Of a DNA stretch of 15,354 nt, positions 1 to 7,678 are shown one piece after another. Origin of the DNA: JASJBU01 sp039714735 (GTDB lineage: Bacteria > Pseudomonadota > Gammaproteobacteria > Chromatiales > Chromatiaceae). The translations under genes were made by a program, and so were the position numbers. The notes beneath the pieces were generated by a model that saw only the letters and a program-made list of their open reading frames with translations, did no database searches and was not told the origin of the DNA. The stretch is taken from positions 1-15,354 of the forward strand of contig JBDLIT010000100.1 in assembly GCA_039714735.1 (NCBI GenBank). Reading direction: 5' to 3'. Positions within the stretch are counted from its first letter, which is position 1; each line of letters starts with the position of its first letter.

Positions 1-2978
1 AAAATGAGCAAAAACTTCCCGGAATTCCAACGCCCAAACATGTCAACCCGGCGCAGTACATTGTCCACTGACTGAGCGGTCTGCCGCAAAACCCAGCGTA
101 GCGCCTTGCGTCCATGCTTCTCGCCGATCTCCTTCTCATGCATGATGGAAAACAGCACCAGGGTGACGGGTTCTTCATAGCGAGCTGCACGATCAGTAAT
201 ATAAGTGAGCGTCTGGAGCATAAAAGAGGCCCGGAACAACCCGGTCAATTCATCCCGGTAGTGCCCATCACGCATGCCTTCGTTCAATAACAATCGATCA
301 ATGATTAAAGAGAGGTTCTCATAAACCTGAGAGGTGATTCTCGGGAATACCCTGCCGATCCCGTGTAGATTCTTCCAGCGCAACAGAAGCACCCGCACCG
401 GGCCGCCGACCGCCACCACATCGGTAAGTCCTTCGTTGCCTGAAACCAGAGACGTCACCCCAAAGACATCCCCCGTTTCATAGGCGCCATTCTGATAGGT
501 CGAACCGTCAGAACGGGTACGCCAGACTTCTGCCGTGCCCTCCAACAGGACATGCATGGCATCCGTTTTTTCCCCCTGCAGCAGAATCGCTTCATCCCGC
601 ACGAATTCACGGACCTGAGTCAGCACCGCCAGTTTTCTGACTTGCCAGGATCGCATGCCCTCAAACAACTTACACCTTTTTACCACATCCTTTCTGAGCC
701 GCAGTGAGAGCAGATCCCAGAAGGTAAACAGGCGAATATGACGCAGCAGCAGAGGCGTCAGCACGAACGTGCCGATCAGGGCCAGCATCATGACCAGTGC
801 GCTCAACATGCCAAACCTGGCGACGGGTGGAAAATTCGAGAACATCAAGGTAGCGAAACCCATCGCCAGGGCGACAGCCGTGGCAATAATCGGCACCGCC
901 TCCTGACGCACGACCTGTTCCAAGGCCTCAGTCTCCGAGCCCGTGATGCGCGCCAGGCGCTGATAGCGCACCATGAAGTGCATCGTGTGATCCACGCAGA
1001 TACCCAGCGCAATGGCGCCCACCATGGTAGTCCCCGTATCCAGGGCAAAGCCGAAATATCCCATCACCCCAAACAGCACCACGATGGGGAACAGGTTGGC
1101 GATCACCGCCACCAGACCCGCCTTGAGATTCATAAACAGGAAGGAAACCAGCAGAAAGATCACCAACAGCATCAGTAACAGTGAACGGACCTGCCCATCC
1201 GCCATGTAATCGACCGCCTGACTGTTCAGATAACTGCCGCCGCTCACCATGACTTTGAGTTCAGGGACCATCCACTGCTTCGCATAGGACTCAAGTTCAG
1301 CCACCACCCGATTGAGCTGATCGGAGGCGCTGATATTGTGTCTGACGATGATCCTCGCCTGGCTGAAATCGGGTGAGATAAACGCCTTGGCTGCAGAATG
1401 ATCGAGCAGGGACATATACTCCCTGACCACCTCGTTGCGATCCGGCAGATAGATCTCTCCGGGCCTCGATCCATCCAGGCCGCTGTGCACGACCCCAATG
1501 AAATCGGCAAAAGAAAAACTCTTGTCAAACCAATCCAGCTCTTCGATATATTCTTGCAGGGAGCGCAGCTCTTCCAGATACGGCACCTGCAGAAAGGTCT
1601 CTTCGGCTCCGCTCACAACAATCGAGATCGCCTGCATACCAGACAGATTGCGGTGCAGCAGCTCAGCCTGGTTTGGCAATTCCGAGGCCGGCTCGAAATA
1701 GTCCATCACATTGTTGTTGACCTGGATCTTGGTGGACCAGAAAGAGCAGGTTGCCATCAGCAACGCCACAATCACTCCAATCCAGCGCCTTCTGCGAAAG
1801 ATGAATGCGTAGAGCTTTTTTGCCAGAATCTCGAATATCCACCCGCCCGGCCGGGCTTGGGTACCTGAGTCATTCTTCACCAAACGCAGGCTGACAGGGA
1901 CCAGGGTAATGGTTATCAGAAAGTTCAACAGCAATCCTGCTGCGGTCAGCATGCCAAACTGCTGGAGCAGATCAATCCGGTTCATTGCAATGGAGAGAAA
2001 GCCTAAGGATGTGGTGATAAAAGTCAGCGCCACGGCCATCCCCATATTGTCGGCCATGTAGAAGATCGCGGATATCCCCCGTTTACCTTTCTCAACTCCG
2101 GCCCGGTACTCAGACAACAGATGAATATCCTCGGTGGACCCTACGATGATCAACAGCGCCGGGACGATGGAGGTCATGACATTCACCGGAATATTAAAGG
2201 CCGCCATCAGACCGAGAATCCAGACCACGCTCAAACCCGCTGTCAACAATGGGATCAGCGCGGCATTCAAGCGTTTCAACGTAAAACCCAGAGTCAGCAC
2301 CAGAACCACCAGGGCCAGAGGCAGGATCACCTGCTGATCGGCCCGTAGCTGCTGCGAAATACCCGATCGAACTGACGGGTCCCCCAGGTGAAAGACCTTG
2401 CGCAGGCGATCATCAAGCGGCGCAATCGCATGATCGATTGCGCCTGCCACTTGCTCGTCAAACCCTCTGCTGTAATCCTCCATGTCGAAGTAGATATTGA
2501 TCGCCATCACCGTCCCGTCATTGGACAGCAGATTCCTCTCCACCAGGGGATTGAGTAGCGCAGCCTTAACCAGCTGATCCGCAGATTTGCGATTATCAGG
2601 GATATTTTTCAGGTAGGGGTCGGTAAAAACAAAACCATCGACCGTACGCAGATATCTGACCGAGAACAGACTGACGGTCCGTTCAACCTGCTCGAGCTGC
2701 TCAATCTCACGTATAGCCTGGCTTATGGCAGTGAGATTGTCTGGTTCAAAGAGATCGGGATCTTCCAGATAGACCACCGTGACATTTTCACTGCCGAAGG
2801 TCTGAATAGTCTCCTCATACTTCGCCAATTCCAGCTCATCTTTGACCATCATCCCTTCTGCCGTGATCTCGATGCGCAGCTTGGGCAATTGAGTGAGCGC
2901 AGCCAAAGTCACCAATCCAATGATGATCAGGACCCACCATGGGTGCACTGCTGCAAAGCTGATAATATTTTTTTTCAT
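1..2978 (-). CDS. RND/MMPL-type exporter fused to CNB-like and degenerate GGDEF domains (partial)
   Basis: One uninterrupted minus-strand frame runs from an ATG at 2978 to the window edge, about 992 codons, with no stop reached. AAGGAG (2986-2991) lies 7 nt before the start. Residues 1-35 hold a membrane helix. Two RND-like halves follow, with paired polar membrane motifs GSTEDIHLL (about residue 278) and CVDHTMHFMVRY (about 659), as in COG1033/MMPL exporters. From about residue 770 the chain becomes cytoplasmic. Residues 770-890 look like a cyclic-nucleotide-binding fold (LLQGE, VLLEGTAEVW), but the phosphate-cassette region (GDVFGVTSLVSGNEGLTD) lacks the usual Glu and Arg. From about 900 a GGDEF domain starts (DELTGLF). 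Its metal-binding DxDxF is LFSIM, and its signature reads RWNSGKF instead of RxGGDEF, so diguanylate cyclase activity is unlikely. The substrate is unknown. The family exports lipids, hopanoids or hydrophobic compounds. The stop and any further C-terminal domain lie outside the window. Confidence 0.85.
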   Translation of the reverse strand, partial: MKKNIISFAAVHPWWVLIIIGLVTLAALTQLPKLRIEITAEGMMVKDELELAKYEETIQTFGSENVTVVYLEDPDLFEPDNLTAISQAIREIEQLEQVERTVSLFSVRYLRTVDGFVFTDPYLKNIPDNRKSADQLVKAALLNPLVERNLLSNDGTVMAINIYFDMEDYSRGFDEQVAGAIDHAIAPLDDRLRKVFHLGDPSVRSGISQQLRADQQVILPLALVVLVLTLGFTLKRLNAALIPLLTAGLSVVWILGLMAAFNIPVNVMTSIVPALLIIVGSTEDIHLLSEYRAGVEKGKRGISAIFYMADNMGMAVALTFITTSLGFLSIAMNRIDLLQQFGMLTAAGLLLNFLITITLVPVSLRLVKNDSGTQARPGGWIFEILAKKLYAFIFRRRRWIGVIVALLMATCSFWSTKIQVNNNVMDYFEPASELPNQAELLHRNLSGMQAISIVVSGAEETFLQVPYLEELRSLQEYIEELDWFDKSFSFADFIGVVHSGLDGSRPGEIYLPDRNEVVREYMSLLDHSAAKAFISPDFSQARIIVRHNISASDQLNRVVAELESYAKQWMVPELKVMVSGGSYLNSQAVDYMADGQVRSLLLMLLVIFLLVSFLFMNLKAGLVAVIANLFPIVVLFGVMGYFGFALDTGTTMVGAIALGICVDHTMHFMVRYQRLARITGSETEALEQVVRQEAVPIIATAVALAMGFATLMFSNFPPVARFGMLSALVMMLALIGTFVLTPLLLRHIRLFTFWDLLSLRLRKDVVKRCKLFEGMRSWQVRKLAVLTQVREFVRDEAILLQGEKTDAMHVLLEGTAEVWRTRSDGSTYQNGAYETGDVFGVTSLVSGNEGLTDVVAVGGPVRVLLLRWKNLHGIGRVFPRITSQVYENLSLIIDRLLLNEGMRDGHYRDELTGLFRASFMLQTLTYITDRAARYEEPVTLVLFSIMHEKEIGEKHGRKALRWVLRQTAQSVDNVLRRVDMFGRWNSGKFLLI

Positions 2979-3162
2979 TCGGACACTCCTTGTACCGATT
3001 GAATAATGGAAAACTTATAGTATTTGTAAGGTAATATGATATGAAGAACTGAGTTCAAGCATAGTCCATAAATCGACCTGAACGGGTTTAATGAGGAATC
3101 ATTTTACCGCAGAATCATTTATCATTTATCTAAACTCCAGCAGAGTTGAATGTCAGCGAACC

Positions 3163-3855
3163 ATGTCGATCACCTATTCGAAGTTCCGCCATACTAGTTG
3201 TCTTTTTCTCATACTGTTTTCGTGCCATGGCTTTTCACTCGCCGCAAACTCAGCGGCATCCAGCCTCATGAGCCAGGCAATGCTGTCCATGATGGACGCC
3301 ATGGGTAACCTGGCCCAGGACTATAACCGCAACAAAGGCTGGTCATCCGGCAGCTTTTCCCAACCCTACAACAGCTGGCAGGGGATGAATTACTCACCTT
3401 GGGGAATGACCGCTATGCCGGGTGGAGGCATCCCCGGACAGCAACAGATCCAGGGCCTGATGACTCAGGCTCCAACAGCGCCGCAGGGCATGGCCAGCGG
3501 CGCCCCGCTGCAATTCCCGGCGCCCCAACAATCTCCACTGGACGGCATCTGGCAAGGCCAGGGTGGGGAGATGGTGCTGGTGATGTATGGCCACTTCCGC
3601 ATCTATGCCAACGCCGATGCCTACCGCGATGGCCGCTACGAAGTCAGAGACGACCGGCTGATCATGGTCGATCCGGAAACGGGAGCGAAACGCTCATTTG
3701 AATTCGCCCTCAGTGAAGGGCGTCTGGTTCTCAGAGACCAGGACGGCAGGCTGCTGCTGTTCCGGCAGCTGCCGATACCAGTCCCCCCCTACACCCTCTT
3801 TTACGGTCAGCAGCCCATCTCAACTCACCAGCAGACTGACGCCGATCAGGACTAG
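3163..3855 (+). CDS. secreted protein of unknown function
   Basis: I do not recognise the family. The frame is open from an ATG at 3091, but the ATG at 3163 is preferred because it puts a normal signal peptide at the N terminus: a basic start (MSITYSKFRH), a hydrophobic core (CLFLILFSC) and a likely cleavage near SLA-ANS. Neither start has a strong ribosome binding site. From 3163 the protein is 230 residues. The middle is low-complexity, rich in Met, Gly, Pro and Gln. The last 80-90 residues, from SPLDGIWQGQ onward, look like a compact beta-rich domain with alternating hydrophobic strands (MVLVMYGHFRIYA, DDRLIMVDP, RLVLRDQDGRLLLF). It is transcribed away from the RND fusion gene across a 184 bp gap. 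Its last 36 bp overlap the convergent TauE/SafE gene. A periplasmic or outer-membrane-associated location is inferred. Confidence 0.72.
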   Translation: MSITYSKFRHTSCLFLILFSCHGFSLAANSAASSLMSQAMLSMMDAMGNLAQDYNRNKGWSSGSFSQPYNSWQGMNYSPWGMTAMPGGGIPGQQQIQGLMTQAPTAPQGMASGAPLQFPAPQQSPLDGIWQGQGGEMVLVMYGHFRIYANADAYRDGRYEVRDDRLIMVDPETGAKRSFEFALSEGRLVLRDQDGRLLLFRQLPIPVPPYTLFYGQQPISTHQQTDADQD

Positions 3856-4635
3856 AAAAACCCCAAACCCACGTTTCAGCTGCTCCCCGGGAAGGCGATG
3901 CGCCAATGCGGCTCCAAGGGGGGCGAACAAACTGCTGGTCATCACGATGATCAGCGCTACAGGCCAGTAGACATAGCCACTGCTGCCGACAGGCAATCCC
4001 TCCAGCCCCCAACCCACCACAATAAAGCTCAGCGCACCGGACAGTGCTATTGGCAGGCCGCAGGCACTTGAAGTGGCCACGGCCTTGCGCATTTCGACTC
4101 CGGTGAAATGCAGAAAAGGCACCGTCATACTACCTCCGCCTATGCCCACCAACGCTGAAATCAGGCCAATCACCACTCCCACCAGTGAGGTTATGAAGGA
4201 ACCTGGTGAAAAGCTGCTGTCTTTTGCCAATACTCGGAAATAGAGGTGCAATCCGACCAGCATGGCAAATACCCCAAAAATCCGTTGCAGCATTCCACCC
4301 TCCATGGTTCCGGCGAGCAGTCCGCCCAGCCAGGCGCCGAGCAGAATCCCCGGGGTCAGTAAACCAAACCTCCGCCAAAGTACTGCAGCGCGCTTATGAT
4401 GTGCACGAATGGCTGCAATGGAGGTTACTACTATCGTGGCCAGTGAGGTGCCTACTGCAATATGGGTACTGTGAGACTGGTTGACACCGATGATTGGCAG
4501 GCCCCAGATCAAGGCGGGTACGATAATCAAACCTCCACCCACACCAAACAAACCCGCAATGATCCCGACAACTCCCCCCAGTAAAAGAAACAGCAGAAAG
4601 GCGTAGAGTCCGAAAGAAGAGAAAAGAGTTTCCAT
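3820..4635 (-). CDS. TauE/SafE family permease (probable sulfite/organosulfonate exporter)
   Basis: This is a 271-residue polytopic membrane protein of the TauE/SafE (DUF81) family, whose characterised members export sulfite, sulfoacetate or related anions. Hydrophobic segments fill nearly the whole length (about 7-8 helices). The family's internal duplication is visible: LFGVGGGLIIVP (about residues 29-40) is repeated as LVGIGGGSMTVP (about 162-173), each followed by a helix start. The length is normal for the family. The ATG at 4635 has only a weak ribosome binding site. The gene is divergent from the NDUFA9-like gene, and its 3' end overlaps the secreted protein gene on the other strand by 36 bp. 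The substrate cannot be read from sequence. The nearby thioredoxins make sulfur chemistry plausible but do not prove it. Confidence 0.88.
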   Translation of the reverse strand: METLFSSFGLYAFLLFLLLGGVVGIIAGLFGVGGGLIIVPALIWGLPIIGVNQSHSTHIAVGTSLATIVVTSIAAIRAHHKRAAVLWRRFGLLTPGILLGAWLGGLLAGTMEGGMLQRIFGVFAMLVGLHLYFRVLAKDSSFSPGSFITSLVGVVIGLISALVGIGGGSMTVPFLHFTGVEMRKAVATSSACGLPIALSGALSFIVVGWGLEGLPVGSSGYVYWPVALIIVMTSSLFAPLGAALAHRLPGEQLKRGFGVFLVLIGVSLLVS

Positions 4636-4742
4636 CGGGTTAATGATACTGTTATAAAAACAGCTGGGAAAATCGGTTGTTTCTTCGCGTCATCCTGTTC
4701 AAAATCCCAACCACTAAAGATGTTGAAAAGAGGTTATGTGTA

Positions 4743-5696
4743 ATGGCAACAAGCAGGGTCTGTATTCTGGGTGGCAGTGGTTTTGTCGGAACCCATCTGG
4801 TTGCTCATCTCAGCAATCAGGGAATCGCCTGCCGCATCATTACCCGCCATCCGCAACGGGTTCGCAACCTGGCCGTGAATCAGGGTGCTGAACTCGTCAG
4901 CGCCAACCTGTTCGACAGCAAATCTCTCGCAGCACATTTCACCGGCTGTGATGCGGTCATCAACCTGATCGGCATCCTCAACGAAAACGGCAAGGACCAG
5001 ACCTTTCGCCGCTTCCATATCGAATTGGTGGACCTGATGGTCGATGCCTGTAATCTGGCGGGTATACCCAGACTGTTGCACATGAGCGCCCTGCATGCGG
5101 ATGAGGCGAGAGGATCGAGCGAATACCTGAGAAGCAAAGGGGAAGGAGAAAACAGGGCCCATACCCATGGCGGCGCCTCCATCGAGGTCACCAGCTTCAG
5201 ACCTTCTGTGATCTTTGGCCCAGGGGACAGTTTCTTCAACCGTTTTGCCGCTCTCTTGAAAATCTCACCGCTGACCTTTCCCCTGGCCTGCCCGGATGCG
5301 CGCTTCGCCCCTGTGTATGTGGGTGATATTGCCAAGGCCTTTGCTCGGTCACTGAATGGCAGGAGCACTTTCGGAAAGCACTACGATCTGTGCGGCCCGG
5401 ATATCTTCAGTCTGAAAGAGCTGGTTGAGTATACGGCCCACACTCTCGGCTTGCGGCGCATGATCATCGGCTTGGGTGACCTGCCCTCCAGACTTGAGGC
5501 GCAGATTATGGGTTATCTGCCAGGCAAGCCGTTCTCAATGGATAACTATTTGTCCCTGCAGACCGACAGTGTCTGTGAAAGCAACGACTTTGAGGCACTC
5601 GAAATCGAACCGCAAAGTGTGGAAACCATCGTTCCGCACTACCTCGGCAAGCAAAGCTATCGCAGTCGTTTCGATCGATACCGGAAGCTGGTGTAA
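4743..5696 (+). CDS. NDUFA9-like NAD(P)-binding protein (atypical SDR)
   Basis: This is a 317-residue Rossmann-fold protein of the extended/atypical short-chain dehydrogenase type, closest in pattern to the complex I NDUFA9-subunit-like proteins of bacteria. The nucleotide-binding motif GGSGFVG sits at residues 10-16 after a first beta strand (RVCIL). CDAVINLIGIL follows, then the active-site-like region HMSAL...SSEYLRSKGEGE and FRPSVIFGPGD. An in-frame TTG at 4677 would add 22 residues, but the ATG at 4743 fits better: AAGAGG (4728-4733) lies 9 nt upstream and the beta strand starts directly afterwards. Bacterial members are often stand-alone proteins of unclear function (ubiquinone, lipid or quinone-linked roles are proposed). 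No other complex I subunit gene is present here. A specific substrate cannot be assigned. Confidence 0.85.
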   Translation: MATSRVCILGGSGFVGTHLVAHLSNQGIACRIITRHPQRVRNLAVNQGAELVSANLFDSKSLAAHFTGCDAVINLIGILNENGKDQTFRRFHIELVDLMVDACNLAGIPRLLHMSALHADEARGSSEYLRSKGEGENRAHTHGGASIEVTSFRPSVIFGPGDSFFNRFAALLKISPLTFPLACPDARFAPVYVGDIAKAFARSLNGRSTFGKHYDLCGPDIFSLKELVEYTAHTLGLRRMIIGLGDLPSRLEAQIMGYLPGKPFSMDNYLSLQTDSVCESNDFEALEIEPQSVETIVPHYLGKQSYRSRFDRYRKLV

Positions 5697-5707
5697 GGCT
5701 TCTTGCA

Positions 5708-5751
5708 TCAATACTCTTTCCGCTCCTTGCGAAAGAGATAGTCTGTATTGA
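5708..5751 (+). other. imperfect hairpin downstream of NDUFA9-like gene, possible 3' end structure
   Basis: TCAATAC-TCTTTC (5708-5720) pairs with GAAAGA (5731-5736) and, after an 8 nt bulge, with GTATTGA (5745-5751). It starts 12 nt after the stop at 5696. No T-run follows, so it is not a canonical intrinsic terminator. It could be a weak terminator or an mRNA 3' stabiliser. A second small stem, CCAGC-CACC-GCTGG, lies at 5828-5841. The rest of the 252 bp gap is AT-rich near its right end, including two tandem TGATATAT units at 5883-5898. I see no gene in it. Confidence 0.3.
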
Positions 5752-5948
5752 ATCCAGGCATGTCATGCAACTGCCGGATTCCCTGAATAATCCTCTGCAG
5801 CAGCTAATTCGTTTCCCCGGCCGGCAACCAGCCACCGCTGGCGCGATTTAATGAATCGTGAACCAGGTCTCTACCTAAAGCATGATATATTGATATATTA
5901 TTATTTTATGATATTCTAGTAACCATTAATTTAATTGGTAGTTGTGCG

Positions 5949-6422
5949 ATGAATAAGAAGTATTTGATTCTCGCTGCCATGTTTCTAATTTCAGCATCCT
6001 CCCTGGTATCCGGAGAGATGCTCAAATGCACGGCAAAAGATTGGACCCAGACATCCAGAGAAGCCGAACCGTCTAATGCCCCCATCCTTATCGTTTTCAC
6101 GGCCGACGATTGCGCCTATTGTGAAATGCTCAAGCAGGATGTGTTGAATCCCATGTTTGAGCATGACAAGCATAACAAGCTGGCGGTAGTCAGGGAGGTC
6201 GATATCAACGCCGGGGGAAAGATGACTGATTTCAACGGCGAGCGGATTCGCAGCCGCCAGTTCAAAGAACGTTACAAGATCTTCGCCACTCCCACCCTGC
6301 TGATGCTCGACAGGGACGGAAAGCTGCTGGCTGGCCCTATCGTCGGTTATAGCTCCAAAGATGAGTACCGGTCATTATTGGAGTCCCATCTTGAAGATTA
6401 CCGCATAACACAGATACACTGA
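5949..6422 (+). CDS. exported thioredoxin-fold protein (Thioredoxin_2 / SoxW-like)
   Basis: The protein has 157 residues. An N-terminal signal peptide (MNKKYLILAAMFLISASSLV, cut near residue 22) sends it to the periplasm. The thioredoxin fold then begins with PILIVFTADDCAYCEML, giving the active-site pair C55/C58 in a CxxC motif (CAYC). The conserved cis-proline is P115 in FATPTLLML. The insertion between helix 1 and the cis-Pro strand (NPMFEHDKHNKLAVVREVDI) matches the Thioredoxin_2 group that includes SoxW. One further cysteine, C27, sits just after the signal peptide. The likely role is reduction or isomerisation of disulfides, or delivery of electrons to a periplasmic sulfur or haem protein; the partner is unknown. 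The start has a weak ribosome binding site (GGTAG). A paralogue follows immediately in the same reading frame, so the two are probably co-transcribed. Confidence 0.88.
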   Translation: MNKKYLILAAMFLISASSLVSGEMLKCTAKDWTQTSREAEPSNAPILIVFTADDCAYCEMLKQDVLNPMFEHDKHNKLAVVREVDINAGGKMTDFNGERIRSRQFKERYKIFATPTLLMLDRDGKLLAGPIVGYSSKDEYRSLLESHLEDYRITQIH

Positions 6423-6524
6423 GGACATTCTCAGAATATCGGTATCAACCAGCGTCCGACAAGCACTGAATGGGGATTGTTTCTATACTCATTTGAATCA
6501 CCGGCCGTCTGGAAATCCTATCAA

Positions 6525-7031
6525 GTGCAAAGCGTCATCCCTGGTTTGCTGAGCAGCATCCTGCTGCTCTCTGTTTCGCACCTCTCCTGGTCTCAGGAGC
6601 ATCGCAGCATTCCTCAAACCACTAACCTGCAAAGGGACGCGGAGCTCGCAAGCCAGGCCGGCAGACCGATATTGCTGATGGTTTCCCAGGATCACTGCAC
6701 CTATTGTGATTTGATGAAACGCGAAGTGCTGCATCCCATGGAACTGGGTGGGGATTACAAAAACAGAATCGTCATGCGTGAGATCCTGATCGATATGGGA
6801 CTGGAAATCACCAACTTCCAGGGCCAGCGTCAGGATGCCACAGAGTTCTTTCACGGCTATGGAGTACGTCTCACGCCCACCTTGCTGTTCCTCGACCCCC
6901 TGGGGAATGAGTTGGCGGACCGCATCGTCGGCATCAACACCGTCGAGTTCCTCAATTTCTATCTGGATGCGGCCATTGACGAGGCCACCGAAAAGATGCC
7001 CTCTAGAACACCTCCGATGCGTCTGCCCTAA
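6525..7031 (+). CDS. exported thioredoxin-fold protein, paralogue of the preceding gene
   Basis: This second Thioredoxin_2-type protein has 168 residues from GTG 6525. The frame is open from a TTG at 6477, but that start has GGGGA nearly touching it. GTG 6525 has GGAA about 10 nt upstream and leads straight into a signal peptide (IPGLLSSILLLSVSHLSWSQ). The fold starts at RPILLMVSQDHCTYC, with active-site cysteines C58/C61 (CTYC). The cis-proline is in RLTPTLLFLDP. It aligns with its upstream neighbour over the whole domain, at roughly one third identity by eye (PILL/PILI, C-YC, K-EVL-PM, TNFQG/TDFNG, TPTLL-LD, IVG), which indicates an old tandem duplication. Its TAA stop (7029-7031) overlaps the TAG stop (7030-7028) of the convergent anti-sigma gene. 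The substrate is unknown. Confidence 0.82.
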   Translation: MQSVIPGLLSSILLLSVSHLSWSQEHRSIPQTTNLQRDAELASQAGRPILLMVSQDHCTYCDLMKREVLHPMELGGDYKNRIVMREILIDMGLEITNFQGQRQDATEFFHGYGVRLTPTLLFLDPLGNELADRIVGINTVEFLNFYLDAAIDEATEKMPSRTPPMRLP

Positions 7032-7678
7032 TCCAGATCCGGCCTCTGCAGCGACTCGGGAAGCGGATATTCCGGGTAGGTGGCGATAAACGCCTTGAGT
7101 TCCTGTACCGCCCTGTTGCGTTCCCCTCTGTCGAGAACCATCTGGATATGCGCCAGCCACTCAGCAGGATCATCCATAATCTCGACCGCCGGCAGATCCT
7201 GCTGGTTAGACTCAAATGCTTCAGATGCATCCATTTGCCCGAGGCCTTGAAGACTGCCTCCTGCCGGTGCTGAAGTTCTTGGTGCGGCCTTCTGCAGCTT
7301 GAGCTTGTCTTTATGCTCTTTGGCGGGAGCGGACATGGATTCCATCATCATGGCAGGTGCGGGCTGGGCCTGCTTCTTTTCCGCCCGCTGAATGGCCCGG
7401 CTCTCAGCGGGTTGCTCATAATTGAAGTCATCGATTGATTGCGGCAGCCTGGGCGCCTGATCCATCAGCTTCAGAGTCAATGTCACCCCTAGCAACACCA
7501 CAGCGGCAGACGAAAGCGGCAACAGCCAGCGCCGACGCTGATGATGGGTCACGGCTTTGGCCTCAGCCAGGATCTTTACATCCAATGCCGCATCCGGCTC
7601 CTCAATGCGGGTAGCGCGGTAGAGATGGCTGATGGCCGGATCTTCACCGACTTCAGATTTGTTCTGTTGGTCTGTCAC
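7028..7678 (-). CDS. probable membrane-anchored anti-sigma factor / sigma-linked protein
   Basis: This is a 216-residue protein from GTG 7678. A TTG at 7684 is also in frame, but GGAGG (7686-7690) is only 1 nt from it and an ideal 7 nt from the GTG. The GTG overlaps the sigma factor's TGA as GTGA, which implies translational coupling. The N-terminal cytoplasmic part (ISHLYRATRIEEPDAALDV) carries a YR...P..LD pattern seen in proteins encoded beside ECF sigma factors. One membrane helix follows (WLLPLSSAAVVLLGVTLTL, about residues 51-69). The exported remainder is a low-complexity linker, rich in Ala, Lys, Gln and Met, and ends in a short helical domain (PAEWLAHIQMVLDRGERNRA, then FIATYPEYPLPESL). 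The zinc-binding HxxxCxxC of classical anti-sigma factors is absent. The anti-sigma role is inferred from topology and coupling. Confidence 0.72.
   Translation of the reverse strand: MTDQQNKSEVGEDPAISHLYRATRIEEPDAALDVKILAEAKAVTHHQRRRWLLPLSSAAVVLLGVTLTLKLMDQAPRLPQSIDDFNYEQPAESRAIQRAEKKQAQPAPAMMMESMSAPAKEHKDKLKLQKAAPRTSAPAGGSLQGLGQMDASEAFESNQQDLPAVEIMDDPAEWLAHIQMVLDRGERNRAVQELKAFIATYPEYPLPESLQRPDLD

Noticed and set aside
738..1178. Plus-strand ORF of 146 codons, rich in Gln and His.
   Set aside because: It is antisense to the RND gene, with low-complexity composition from the complementary codon pattern. No ribosome binding site or domain is visible.
1398..1868. Plus-strand ORF of 156 codons.
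   Set aside because: It lies opposite the RND coding frame and has no recognisable domain. The minus-strand frame is clearly the coding one.
5883..5898. Tandem TGATATAT units upstream of the first thioredoxin, considered as a promoter or operator.
   Set aside because: No -35/-10 pair with proper spacing could be fitted. Two 8 bp units in AT-rich DNA are not enough for a call.
6498..7160. Minus-strand ORF of 220 codons opposite the second thioredoxin.
   Set aside because: It covers a gene with an intact CxxC thioredoxin fold and has no domain of its own.
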